Program-made: the position numbers and the translations under genes
Shown here: in pieces, positions 1 to 6,472 of the stretch
Numbering within the stretch: position 1 is the first letter of the stretch
How the letters are laid out: each line of letters begins with the position of its first letter
Notes under the pieces: generated by a model
The model's input: only the letters and a program-made list of their open reading frames with translations
What the model was told of the DNA's origin: nothing
Databases searched by the model: none
NCBI GenBank assembly: GCA_003566475.1
Contig: PXDE01000564.1
Span: 1-12,650, forward strand
Reading direction: 5' to 3'
From: PVC group bacterium
GTDB lineage: Bacteria; Verrucomicrobiota; Kiritimatiellia; SS1-B-03-39; PXDE01
Length of the DNA: 12,650 bases

Positions 1-1
1 C

Positions 2-625
2 GTGCTCAACCATGTCTGTCTGCACCAGACCGTGATCGGCCAGGAGACCATCCGCCAGATGGAGAAGGCGGGGGAGGCCCCGGACCTGGTGATCGGCTGC
101 GTGGGCGGAGGCAGCAACTTCGCCGGCATCTCCATTCCCTGGGTCGAGGCCGGTCTGCGCGGCGGCGCGAAGCCCCGGGTGATCGCGGTGGAGCCGGAAT
201 CCTGCGCCAGCCTCACCAAGGGCGAACTGCGCTACGACCACGGCGACACGGCCATGATGACGCCGCTGATGATGATGCACACCCTGGGCCATGACTTCAT
301 CCCGCCCAAGATCCATGCCGGCGGCCTGCGCTACCATGGCATGGCCCCGCTGGTCAGCCACATGGCCAAACTGGGGCTGATCGAGGCCCGGGCCTACCCC
401 CAGCAGAGGATCTTCGAGGCGGCGGTGACCTTCGCCCGCACCGAGGGGCTCATCCCTGCCCCCGAGCCGTCGCACGCCATCGCGGCGGCCATCGAGGAGG
501 CGGTGAAGGCCCGCGAGGAGGGCACGAAGAAGGTCATCCTCTTCAACCTCTGCGGCCACGGCCTCCTCGACCTGACCTCGTACGAGGCGTATCTCGCCGG
601 GAAGCTGAACGGTGACGGGGCCTGA
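2..625 (+). CDS. trpB: TrpB2-type tryptophan synthase beta chain, C-terminal half (5' end outside window)
   Basis: PLP enzyme that condenses indole with serine to make tryptophan in the cytosol. Only the last ~207 residues are visible; the frame runs off the window's left edge, so the GTG at base 2 is probably internal. The PLP-phosphate loop GGGSN is at visible residues 35-39. The stretch EPESC (64-68) and the block HAGGLRYHGMAP (105-116) are typical of the TrpB2 subfamily rather than the TrpA-partnered TrpB1. A CGHG segment near the C terminus matches the SGHG-like end of the fold. TrpB2 proteins are normally about 430-450 residues, so roughly half is missing. Known for the family: TrpB2 often occurs without an adjacent trpA and may salvage free indole. 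No trpA follows here; a G-rich heptamer array starts six bases after the stop. The fold is sure, the subfamily fairly sure. Confidence 0.93.
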   Translation: MLNHVCLHQTVIGQETIRQMEKAGEAPDLVIGCVGGGSNFAGISIPWVEAGLRGGAKPRVIAVEPESCASLTKGELRYDHGDTAMMTPLMMMHTLGHDFIPPKIHAGGLRYHGMAPLVSHMAKLGLIEARAYPQQRIFEAAVTFARTEGLIPAPEPSHAIAAAIEEAVKAREEGTKKVILFNLCGHGLLDLTSYEAYLAGKLNGDGA

Positions 626-630
626 GGGGC

Positions 631-693
631 GGGGATCGGGGATTGGGGATTAGGGATTAGGGATTGGGGATTGGGGATTAAGGATTGGGGATG
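631..693. repeat. Heptamer tandem array, nine units of (G/A)GGGATT
   Basis: Nine consecutive 7-base units can be laid end to end without gaps: GGGGATC, GGGGATT x2, AGGGATT x2, GGGGATT x2, AAGGATT, GGGGATG. The + strand carries repeated runs of three to four G separated by three- or four-base loops, so it could form a G-quadruplex in DNA or at the 3' end of the trpB mRNA. It begins six bases after the trpB stop. Heptameric short tandem repeats of this style are known from filamentous cyanobacteria (STRR) and from various high-GC genomes; a function here is not shown by the sequence. Confidence 0.9.
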
Positions 694-784
694 GAAGCGT
701 TCCTGTTGCGACCGTTTGACGGAGTCATCGTCAGAGATCGGCTTGAGCGTGGTAGGGACGTGCCGTCCTGCGGATACTGCAGGC

Positions 785-813
785 GTGACCCGCGGCGTCG
801 AGTGAGCTAATGT
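785..813 (+). promoter_or_regulatory. Possible promoter of the XRE-ImmA/DUF4411 operon
   Basis: GTGACC (785-790) and TAATGT (808-813) are 17 bases apart and match sigma70 -35 and -10 boxes at four and three of six positions. The hexamers are weak. The call rests mainly on position: it is the only reasonable pair I found between the trpB 3' repeat array and the operon start, and inverted repeats surround the -10 box. Confidence 0.3.
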
Positions 814-838
814 CTTCTCGACGACTCTGGTGGAGTCG
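796..838. promoter_or_regulatory. Overlapping inverted repeats, candidate operator of the toxin-antitoxin-like operon
   Basis: Two perfect inverted repeats overlap here. CGTCGAG (796-802) pairs with CTCGACG (817-823), centres 21 bases apart, about two helical turns. CGACTC (822-827) pairs with GAGTCG (833-838) across five bases. The first pair brackets the candidate -10 box and the second ends 26 bases before the start codon at 865. An XRE-type protein is encoded directly downstream, and such proteins commonly bind palindromes in their own promoter, so autoregulation is a reasonable inference. Confidence 0.4.
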
Positions 839-864
839 CCCGCGAAAGGCTCGGCAGTGAACCC

Positions 865-2013
865 ATGACCACACGCGTCCCCATTAGGCCCGAGATTCTC
901 CGGTGGGCCAAGCGACGGGCTGCCATGCCCCAAGCCCATCTCGCCCGGAAGTTCCCCCGTCTGCAGGCGTGGGAGGCGGGCGAGGTAAAGCCGACCCTCA
1001 AGCAGGCGCAAGCGTTCGCCCGGGCGACCCGGACTCCGCTCGGGTTTCTGTTCCTGGAAGACCCCCCGGCGTTGCCAGTGCCCATCCCCGATTTCCGTAC
1101 CATGGGGGGCGAGGCCCTTCACGCCCCGTCTCCCGACCTTCTGGATACGATCTACGTCTGCCAGCGGCGTCAGGAATGGTATCGTGATTACGCCAGGGCC
1201 CTGGGGGAGGAACCTCGGAAATTCGTAAGGTGTGCCTCCGTCAGGAGCGGGATCGTCGAGACTGCGGCTCGGGTCCGCTCCGTCCTCGGGCTCGATATCG
1301 AACATCGCAAGCGGCTTCCCGACAAGGATGCCGCTTTCCGCCAGATGGTTGACCAGGCCGATGACGCGGGCATTCTGGTCATGGTCAGCGGGGTGGTGGG
1401 GAGCAACACCCGTCGGAAGCTCGATCCCGACGAATTTCGGGGGTTCGCCCTGGCGGATCCTCTTGCTCCTCTGGTGTTCGTCAATGGGGCCGATTCCGGG
1501 TCCGCCAGGATGTTCACGTTGGCCCACGAGATCGCTCACCTCTGGCTCGGGGAGACGGGCCTCTCCGACGTCACAGCCATGCCCGTTCGTGGCCGCGCCG
1601 TGGAAACGTGGTGCAACCAAGTGGCGGCCGAGATCCTTGCCCCGCTGAGCGTCTTCCAGACCGAGTACGACCCGGCGGCCGCGCTGGCAGGCGAAGCGGC
1701 CCGGCTGGCTCGCCTGTTCAAGGTAAGCACGCTGGTGGTGCTCCGCCGTATGCACGACGCCGGGGGACTGTCCTCCTCCGAGCTTGATGCCGCGTACCGG
1801 GCCGAGGTTGTCCGCCTTCGGGGGATTCCCCGATCCGGAGGCGGGAACTACTACCATACTACCCCGGCCCGGGTGAGCAGCCGATTCGCCCGGGCGGTGA
1901 TCACCGCGTCCATGGAAGGCCGGACCGCCTTCACCGAGGCCTTCCACCTTCTCGGGTGCCGGAAGACCTCCACCCTCATGGAGCTCGGTCGGAGTCTGGG
2001 GGTACACGTCTAA
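865..2013 (+). CDS. XRE-family / ImmA-IrrE (COG2856) metalloprotease, likely antitoxin partner
   Basis: 382-residue protein. The N-terminal ~70 residues are a shortened XRE-like helix-turn-helix: the segment LARKFPRLQAWEAGEVKPTL (26-45) leads into TPLGFLFLEDPP (57-68), the standard link to ImmA/IrrE domains. The zinc-protease motif HEIAH is at 221-225 in LAHEIAHLWLG; E247 in ETWCNQVAAEILAP sits where the third zinc ligand is expected, so the protease appears intact. The family includes ImmA and IrrE, which cleave repressors, and antitoxins of Xre-COG2856 modules. The stop overlaps the next gene's ATG (TAATG), so translation is probably coupled. The ATG at 865 is used because the N terminus fits the family; its Shine-Dalgarno is weak. 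The domain call is strong; substrate and antitoxin role are inferred from context. Confidence 0.88.
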   Translation: MTTRVPIRPEILRWAKRRAAMPQAHLARKFPRLQAWEAGEVKPTLKQAQAFARATRTPLGFLFLEDPPALPVPIPDFRTMGGEALHAPSPDLLDTIYVCQRRQEWYRDYARALGEEPRKFVRCASVRSGIVETAARVRSVLGLDIEHRKRLPDKDAAFRQMVDQADDAGILVMVSGVVGSNTRRKLDPDEFRGFALADPLAPLVFVNGADSGSARMFTLAHEIAHLWLGETGLSDVTAMPVRGRAVETWCNQVAAEILAPLSVFQTEYDPAAALAGEAARLARLFKVSTLVVLRRMHDAGGLSSSELDAAYRAEVVRLRGIPRSGGGNYYHTTPARVSSRFARAVITASMEGRTAFTEAFHLLGCRKTSTLMELGRSLGVHV

Positions 2014-2519
2014 TGGCCTACCTGCTGGACACCGACGTCTTCATCGCGGCCAAGAACCTCCACTACGGCATGGATTTCTGCCCCGCCTTCTGGGATTGGC
2101 TCGTTCTAGCGAATGCGGAGGCGAGGGTGTTCAGCATCGAGCGGGTGGTCGAGGAACTAGGTGAGGTCGATGATGATCTCAGGAACTGGGCCAGAGGTAG
2201 AGGCGACGGGTTCTTTCTGGAGGCCGATGAGACTGCCTTGCCTGCGTTGGGGCGGATTGCCGAATGGGTGAATGCCCACCCCCGATATAGCCCAGCCGCG
2301 AAGGCCACGTTCCTTGACGCCGCCGACTACTACCTGATCGCCCAGGCCCTTGCCGGCGGTCACACGTTGGTGACGCACGAGAAGCCCGAGAACTCCATCC
2401 ATCGGGTCAAGATCCCCTCCGTCTGCCTGGCCCTAAAGATCCCGTTCTCAAGTCCATGGGACATGCTCCGCCGCGAACGAGCCCGGTTCGTCCTTCCCGA
2501 AGGTGTCCAGGTGGCGTGA
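2013..2519 (+). CDS. DUF4411 PIN-like domain protein, probable toxin
   Basis: 168-residue protein starting MAYLLDTDVFIAAKN, the typical N terminus of DUF4411, a branch of the PIN nuclease superfamily. Candidate metal-binding acids are D6 and D8 in LLDTDVF, E48/E49 in VVEELGE, D102 and D105 in LDAADYYLIAQAL, with the final strand ending THEK at 121-124. The arrangement fits a PIN active site, so it is probably an RNase. The ATG at 2013 overlaps the TAA of the upstream protease gene; an in-frame ATG at 1956 would overlap that gene by 58 bases and lacks the family N terminus. ImmA-type proteases are commonly paired with DUF4411 genes, and the pair is read as a type II toxin-antitoxin module. Nuclease activity and target are not shown by sequence alone. 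Its stop is 15 bases from the prfC stop on the other strand. Confidence 0.88.
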   Translation: MAYLLDTDVFIAAKNLHYGMDFCPAFWDWLVLANAEARVFSIERVVEELGEVDDDLRNWARGRGDGFFLEADETALPALGRIAEWVNAHPRYSPAAKATFLDAADYYLIAQALAGGHTLVTHEKPENSIHRVKIPSVCLALKIPFSSPWDMLRRERARFVLPEGVQVA

Positions 2520-2534
2520 TGTCCATGGCGGAGA

Positions 2535-4115
2535 TCACGGATGCTCCCGGAGCCGCACGTCGGGGTGCCGCTCGCGGAAGTAGCGCTCGGCCCAGCTTGT
2601 GGGGAAGAGGAGGACGGGCTCGCCCCGGGGACCGAGGGCGAACTCGCAGCCGGTGGGCAGGGACCATGCGGTCTCGTCCTCGGCCTGGGCGGGGTCGGCG
2701 AACCACCGGGCCAGGGTCCAGGGCGCGGGCTCGATCCTTGATTCCGCCCCATACTCCGAGGCCAGCCGGTACTGCACGATCTCGAACTGGAGCGGCCCCA
2801 CCGCGCCCAGAAGGACGGTCTTCTGGACCCGCCGGGGCAGCTCGAACCGCTGCACCACGCCCTCCTGGAGGAGCTGGTCCACCCCCTGGTTGTACCGCTT
2901 GTACTGCGACGGGATGGGGTTGTGGAGAATGGCGAAGCATTCGGGCGGGAACCGGGGGATCTCCTCGTACACGACGGACGGATCCTCGGTCAGGGTGTCG
3001 CCGATCCCGAACCCCTTGCCCACGATGCCCACCACGTCGCCGGGATAGGCCTCGTTGACCGTTTCCCGGTCCCGGCCGAACAGGGCCTGGGCGTTGCCCA
3101 GCCGGATGCTCCGGCCGACCGGCAGGTGGGTCACCTGCATGTCGCGGGTGAAGGTGCCCGAGACCACCCGGATGAAGGCGATGCGGTCGCGGTGGTTGGG
3201 GTCCATGTTGGCCTGGATCTTGAACACGAACCCGGAGAAGCTCGGAAGGTGCGGGGCCACCGTCTCGGCCCCCGCCTTCCGGGGCGCGGGTCCGGGGGCG
3301 TAGGCGATGAACTGATCGAGCAGAAGCTGCACGCCGAAGTTGTTCATGGCGCTGCCGAAGAACACCGGGGTGAGCTGGCCCGCCCGCACGGCGGCGAGGT
3401 CGAACGCCGCCCCCGCTCCGTCCAGCATGCCGACCTCCTCGCGCACCGTCTCGAACGACGCGGGGTCGAGCCGGTCCCGGATCAGCGGATGGTCGAGATC
3501 CCCGACCTCCACCGGGGCCCGGTAGGATCCGTGCGGGGTGCGCTCGAACAGATGCACCTGGCCGGTCTGGCGGTCGAACAGGCCGCGGAACTCCGCCCCG
3601 GAGCCGAGCGGCCAGTTGACCGGATAGGCGTGGATGCCCAGCACATGCTCGAGCTCGTCCACCAGTTCCAGCGGGTCGCGGCTGGGGCGGTCGAGCTTGT
3701 TCATGAAGGTGAAGATGGGCACCCCGCGCTGGCGGCAGACCTCGAACAGCTTCCGGGTCTCGGCCTCGATGCCCTTGCCCGCGTCGATCACCATCACCGC
3801 CGCGTCCACCGCCGTGAGCACGCGGTAGGTGTCCTCGGAGAAGTCCCGGTGGCCGGGGGTGTCGAGCAAGTTCAGGCGGTGGCCGTCGTAGTCGAACTGG
3901 AGCACGGTCGAGCTGACCGAGATCCCGCGCTTCTTCTCCAGCTCCATCCAGTCCGAGGTGGTGGCCCGCTGCTGCTTGCGGGCGGTGACCGATCCCGCGA
4001 GCTGGATCGCGCCGCCGTAGAGCAGGAGCTTCTCGGTGAGGGTGGTCTTGCCCGCGTCGGGGTGCGAGATGATGGCGAAGGTGCGGCGGCGGGCGATTTC
4101 GGAGGCAAGAGACAT
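2535..4115 (-). CDS. prfC: Peptide chain release factor 3 (RF3)
   Basis: 526-residue translational GTPase that removes RF1 and RF2 from the ribosome after peptide release. GTP-binding elements are complete: G1 SHPDAGKTT (17-25), switch/G2 near RGISVSSTV (63-71), G3 DTPGH (85-89) with the catalytic His, G4 NKLD (139-142) and G5 GSAMNNFG (254-261). The RF3-specific segment QQRATTSDWMELE (48-60) separates it from EF-G and LepA. The C terminus ends in the RF3-type RPDVRLREHP-like tail (here HPDVRLREHP), and the length matches E. coli RF3 (~529). The ATG at 4115 (MSLASEIARR) is chosen because homologues start there; an extension to 4169 would run through the promoter. It is convergent with the DUF4411 gene. 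No frameshift or missing motif is seen. Confidence 0.97.
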   Translation of the reverse strand: MSLASEIARRRTFAIISHPDAGKTTLTEKLLLYGGAIQLAGSVTARKQQRATTSDWMELEKKRGISVSSTVLQFDYDGHRLNLLDTPGHRDFSEDTYRVLTAVDAAVMVIDAGKGIEAETRKLFEVCRQRGVPIFTFMNKLDRPSRDPLELVDELEHVLGIHAYPVNWPLGSGAEFRGLFDRQTGQVHLFERTPHGSYRAPVEVGDLDHPLIRDRLDPASFETVREEVGMLDGAGAAFDLAAVRAGQLTPVFFGSAMNNFGVQLLLDQFIAYAPGPAPRKAGAETVAPHLPSFSGFVFKIQANMDPNHRDRIAFIRVVSGTFTRDMQVTHLPVGRSIRLGNAQALFGRDRETVNEAYPGDVVGIVGKGFGIGDTLTEDPSVVYEEIPRFPPECFAILHNPIPSQYKRYNQGVDQLLQEGVVQRFELPRRVQKTVLLGAVGPLQFEIVQYRLASEYGAESRIEPAPWTLARWFADPAQAEDETAWSLPTGCEFALGPRGEPVLLFPTSWAERYFRERHPDVRLREHP

Positions 4116-4140
4116 CGTGGGGAACCTGGGAAAACCGGGG

Positions 4141-4169
4141 ACTGTAGCGGGGCCGGGGGAGGGGATCAA
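4141..4169 (-). promoter_or_regulatory. Sigma70-like promoter of prfC
   Basis: On the minus strand TTGATC (4169-4164) is followed after exactly 17 bases by TACAGT (4146-4141). These match the -35 and -10 consensus at four of six positions each. Transcription would begin near 4134, leaving a leader of about 20 bases before the ATG at 4115. The spacing and the abrupt appearance of AT-rich hexamers in a G-rich stretch support it. Confidence 0.5.
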
Positions 4170-4188
4170 TGGTGGGGAAGGGGGCGGA

Positions 4189-4223
4189 GATTGTGGATTG
4201 TGGATTTTGGATTGTGGATTGGG
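4189..4223. repeat. Heptamer tandem array, five units of GATTGTG
   Basis: Units are GATTGTG, GATTGTG, GATTTTG, GATTGTG, GATTGGG, in perfect 7-base register. It lies just upstream of the prfC promoter in the 527-base gene-free stretch 4116-4642. Same unit length as the array at 631-693, different sequence. Confidence 0.85.
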
Positions 4224-4241
4224 TGAGGGGGGAGGTCTGTG

Positions 4242-4265
4242 GTCGGCAGTGGTCAGTGGTCAGTC
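4242..4265. repeat. Short heptamer repeat AGTGGTC
   Basis: After an imperfect first unit (GGTCGGC), AGTGGTC occurs twice in tandem and is followed by a partial third copy (AGT). It is a third heptamer family inside the gene-free stretch upstream of prfC. Confidence 0.65.
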
Positions 4266-4272
4266 CCCGCCT

Positions 4273-4290
4273 CTGAACCGCTGGGTTCAG
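4273..4290. other. Strong hairpin, 7-bp stem CTGAACC / GGTTCAG
   Basis: CTGAACC (4273-4279) and GGTTCAG (4284-4290) are perfect complements around the loop GCTG. No U-tract follows on either strand, so it is not a standard intrinsic terminator. It sits among the heptamer arrays in the region between ssrA and prfC and could end or process transcripts arriving from ssrA; that role is inference. Confidence 0.45.
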
Positions 4291-4322
4291 CCGGATATGG
4301 GGTGAGACGGCTGGCGCGATTC

Positions 4323-4408
4323 GGGATCCGGGATACGGGATACGCGATGTGGGATGTCTGTCCTTAGTCCTTGGTCCTTAGTCCACCGACCTTAGTCCCC
4401 CACCTTAG
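4323..4408. repeat. Two adjoining heptamer families, GGGATNN and TCCTTAG
   Basis: Bases 4323-4357 are five units of GGGATNN (GGGATCC, GGGATAC x2, GCGATGT, GGGATGT). From 4361, TCCTTAG-type units follow (TCCTTAG, TCCTTGG, TCCTTAG, then degenerate copies), ending with ACCTTAG at 4402-4408 where one spacer is 6 rather than 7 bases. No open reading frame with coding character crosses the area. The rest of 4116-4642 holds only the two hairpins, a GC palindrome at 4619-4632 and the prfC promoter. Confidence 0.75.
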
Positions 4409-4500
4409 TCTTCCCCATCTTCGTCCCTGCCTCCGGGCCTCCGGGATCCTTCAGGTGGCGGGGAATCTTTCGCGGGCCAACGGCTTGGTCTGGGGGCAGG

Positions 4501-4524
4501 GCACGGGGGCAGGCGCCCCCGTGC
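4501..4524. terminator. 10-bp GC hairpin downstream of ssrA, possible transcript end
   Basis: GCACGGGGGC (4501-4510) and GCCCCCGTGC (4515-4524) are perfect complements with a 4-base loop. It lies about 120 bases beyond the tmRNA 3' end in the direction of transcription, but lacks the U-run of a factor-independent terminator on either strand. It may instead be a dispersed hairpin element. Confidence 0.3.
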
Positions 4525-4642
4525 CACGTCGGGGACTTCCTGATGGCGAGCAGCGGCTTGCAGGGCATGGCGTGTTCGGGTGTCCCGGAGCCTGCAGGAT
4601 GGGACGATGCACGCCCGCCCCGCCCGGGCGGGTGGAGACGGG

Positions 4643-4994
4643 TGGAGGCGGGGGGAATCGAACCCCCGTCCGAACAAGCGGCACGACAGCGTCTACGCGT
4701 GTAGTCTGCGGTTGAAGTCTCGCCATGGGGGCTGCCTGCAGACGGGCTCCCCACCGCCAGCCATCCGGTGTCCTCTCGAATCCGCACCCGGAGGCACCAT
4801 ACGGATTCCAGCCTGATGTCGACGATCGCACCGCCTATCAGGCGTCAGCGGGCGACCGTCGCGGCTACTTTAGGCCGCGAGAGCCAGTTCGGGGTTGGCG
4901 TTTGTTTGGTTTCCCGGACGTTTTACGAGGCCAACCGGGGTCCTCGACGCGCGACCGGCGCACTCAACTTGACCGTCGAATGCCTGTCGCCCCC
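4643..4994 (-). ncRNA. ssrA: Transfer-messenger RNA (tmRNA)
   Basis: Rescues stalled ribosomes by acting first as alanyl-tRNA and then as a short mRNA. The 5' end GGGGGCG (4994-4988) pairs with CGCCTCC (4650-4644) to form the acceptor stem, including a G3-U70 wobble, the alanyl-tRNA synthetase signal. The discriminator is A (4643). A T-arm with five G-C pairs around TTCGATT precedes it, and the 5' side carries the conserved ATTCGACGG. A GTTGGCCTCGTAAAA block, as in E. coli, leads to a tag frame ending ANPELALAA and then TAA (4872-4870). The resume codon is uncertain: ACA at 4905 or AAC at 4902 lie at about the right distance. The discriminator is followed by CCC rather than CCA, so the CCA end must be added after transcription. 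The gene starts 21 bases after the fetB stop. Confidence 0.95.
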
Positions 4995-5015
4995 GTCTCA
5001 AAGATCTGCGGAACC

Positions 5016-5828
5016 CTACGCCCGCCGCCCGGCCGGCGCAAGGACGAAGATCCCCCGGTCGAGCACCCCATAGGCGTCGAAGCTGCTCCGCAGGGTCAGC
5101 CGGATGGCCAGGAACACGGTGATGGCGGTGCCGGCGAAGATGGCGATCATGATGGCGATCTGGTACTTGATGGCGGTCAGCGGGTTGGTCCCGGCCAGGA
5201 TGACGCCGGTCATCATTCCCGGCAGGGCGACCAGGCCGATGGTGGCCATGGACGCCACGGTGGGGAGGAGGGCGGCCTGGAGGGCGTCCTGGAAGTGGGG
5301 GCGGACCGCCTCCGACAGCCGGGCCCCCTGGGCCAGGCTCTGGAGATAGGCCTTCTCATTCCGCGCGATGGCCTCGTAAAACCCCTTGAGCCCGATGATG
5401 TCGGCCCGCAGGCAATTGCCGAGGACCATGCCGCCGATGGGGATCACATACTGGGCGTCGAGCCAGCCCGGCGTCCGCAGGACCGGCCCCACGAACACCA
5501 GCACCGGGATGGCGGTGCCCGCGAACAGGGCCACGAACAGGGCGGGGGCGAAGCGCCGGACCCGCAGGCGGCAGCCCCGGAGAATCGAGCCGTCGGCCAC
5601 GGCCACCATCACCAGCAGCCAGAGCAGATTCAGCCCGGCATGGTTCAGGCGGAACACGATCTGGAGGTAGAACCCCACCAGCAGAAGCTGGACCGTCATG
5701 CGGACCACGGCCACGCCCGTCTCCCTGAGCATAGGCACCCGCTGATGGAGCAGAATGGCCAGGGGGAAGAGAAGGAGCAGGTAGGCGAGAGCGAGGTGGC
5801 CAGGGCCGATGTCGATGATGCCGTTCAT
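5016..5828 (-). CDS. fetB: FetB-type ABC transporter permease (UPF0014)
   Basis: 270-residue integral membrane protein of the YbbM/FetB family; in E. coli FetAB exports iron and protects against oxidative stress. Several hydrophobic segments are visible, roughly 11-27, 43-60, 66-78, 98-115, 127-140, 188-212 and 222-243. Two family signatures are present: IPIGGMVLGN (129-138) and LPGMMTGVILAG (202-213). The cytoplasmic loop between them (150-180, with many charged residues) is the likely coupling helix region. The ATG overlaps the fetA stop by four bases (ATGA), so the two are co-translated. It ends 21 bases before ssrA on the same strand. The family also has plant aluminium-tolerance relatives, so the metal is not certain. 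Confidence 0.88.
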   Translation of the reverse strand: MNGIIDIGPGHLALAYLLLLFPLAILLHQRVPMLRETGVAVVRMTVQLLLVGFYLQIVFRLNHAGLNLLWLLVMVAVADGSILRGCRLRVRRFAPALFVALFAGTAIPVLVFVGPVLRTPGWLDAQYVIPIGGMVLGNCLRADIIGLKGFYEAIARNEKAYLQSLAQGARLSEAVRPHFQDALQAALLPTVASMATIGLVALPGMMTGVILAGTNPLTAIKYQIAIMIAIFAGTAITVFLAIRLTLRSSFDAYGVLDRGIFVLAPAGRRA

Positions 5829-6472
5829 GACCGGCCTCCCAGGTCCACCGCCCGGTGGCAGACCCCGAAGTCATCCCCGTCGTGGGCGACGGACAGCACG
5901 GTCCGGCTATCATCGCGGGTGAGCAGGCGGGCCACCGCCCGGCGGGTCTCGCGGTCCAGGGCCGAGGCCGCCTCGTCCAGCAGGAGGATCGGCCGGTCCA
6001 GCAGGAGGGCGCCGACCAGGGCGATCCGCTGCTTCTCCCCGCCGGAGAGGTCGCCCACCGGCTGGTCCAGCCGCTCTGCGGAGAGCCGGCAGGCCTCGAT
6101 AAGATCGGGAATCCTCGCCAGATTCCCCTGGAGGCCATGGTTGGCCCGGAACCCGAAGGGTCGTTCGAGCACCTCGCGGGCGGTGCCCGTCCCCAGGTCC
6201 GGCTCCTGGGCCACATAGGCCAGATGGCGACGCAAGTCCCAGGCGGACCGGCCGCTCAGCGGCTGGCCCATGATCCGGACCGCGCCCGCCGCCGGCCGGA
6301 CGAACCCCAGCACAACCCGTAGCACGGTGGACTTGCCGCAGCCGGAGGGTCCGGTCAGCGCGACCCGTTCCCCCCGGCCCACCTGAAGGCGGAACCCCTC
6401 GAGAATGGGCCGTTCGCCGAACCGGACCTCCAGGTCTTCGGCCTCGAGGGCGGGCTGGCGGTCAGGCGTCAT
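5825..6472 (-). CDS. fetA: FetA-type ABC transporter ATP-binding protein
   Basis: 215-residue ATPase that powers the adjacent FetB permease. All ABC motifs are intact: Walker A GPSGCGKST (41-49), Q-loop Q89 in YVAQEPDL, signature LSGGEKQR (142-149), Walker B ILLLDE (162-167) and the switch His at H197 in SVAHDGDD. It is slightly short for an ABC ATPase but usual for FetA/YbbL. A very good Shine-Dalgarno, GGAGGT (6484-6479), is six bases before the ATG. Its stop overlaps the fetB start, forming a two-gene unit. The ATG itself overlaps the TGA of a possible 16-codon leader ORF. The iron-export assignment comes from the FetB partner rather than from this protein, which alone would be just an ABC ATPase. 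Confidence 0.88.
   Translation of the reverse strand: MTPDRQPALEAEDLEVRFGERPILEGFRLQVGRGERVALTGPSGCGKSTVLRVVLGFVRPAAGAVRIMGQPLSGRSAWDLRRHLAYVAQEPDLGTGTAREVLERPFGFRANHGLQGNLARIPDLIEACRLSAERLDQPVGDLSGGEKQRIALVGALLLDRPILLLDEAASALDRETRRAVARLLTRDDSRTVLSVAHDGDDFGVCHRAVDLGGRS

Noticed and set aside
394..2007. Long minus-strand open frame opposite trpB and the XRE-ImmA gene
   Set aside because: It runs through the heptamer array (giving a repeated Pro-Asn-Pro-Gln-Ser-Leu-Ile peptide) and antisense to a well-matched protease gene; it is a product of high GC.
2922..4226. 434-codon plus-strand open frame opposite prfC
   Set aside because: Antisense to RF3, whose GTPase motifs are intact; the translated product is low-complexity and has no recognisable domain.
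4189..4408. CRISPR-like array
   Set aside because: The repeats are 7 bases with no unique spacers of constant length and no cas genes.
4619..4632. 14-base perfect palindrome just after ssrA as a terminator
   Set aside because: It has no loop allowance or U-run, and palindromes of G and C are expected at this base composition.
4643..4690. Integration site at the ssrA 3' end, a common target for genomic islands
   Set aside because: No integrase gene is present and I found no second copy of the ssrA 3' end in the window.
4640..4720. A tRNA gene suggested by GGGGGAATCGAACCCCC near a possible CCA complement
   Set aside because: There is no tRNA anticodon arm at the right distance. The matching acceptor strand lies about 340 bases away, with a tag frame between, so it is the tmRNA 3' half.
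4725..6218. 497-codon plus-strand open frame over ssrA and fetAB
   Set aside because: It crosses a structured RNA gene and lies antisense to two clear transporter genes; its His/Gly/Asp-rich product is typical of GC-rich shadow frames.
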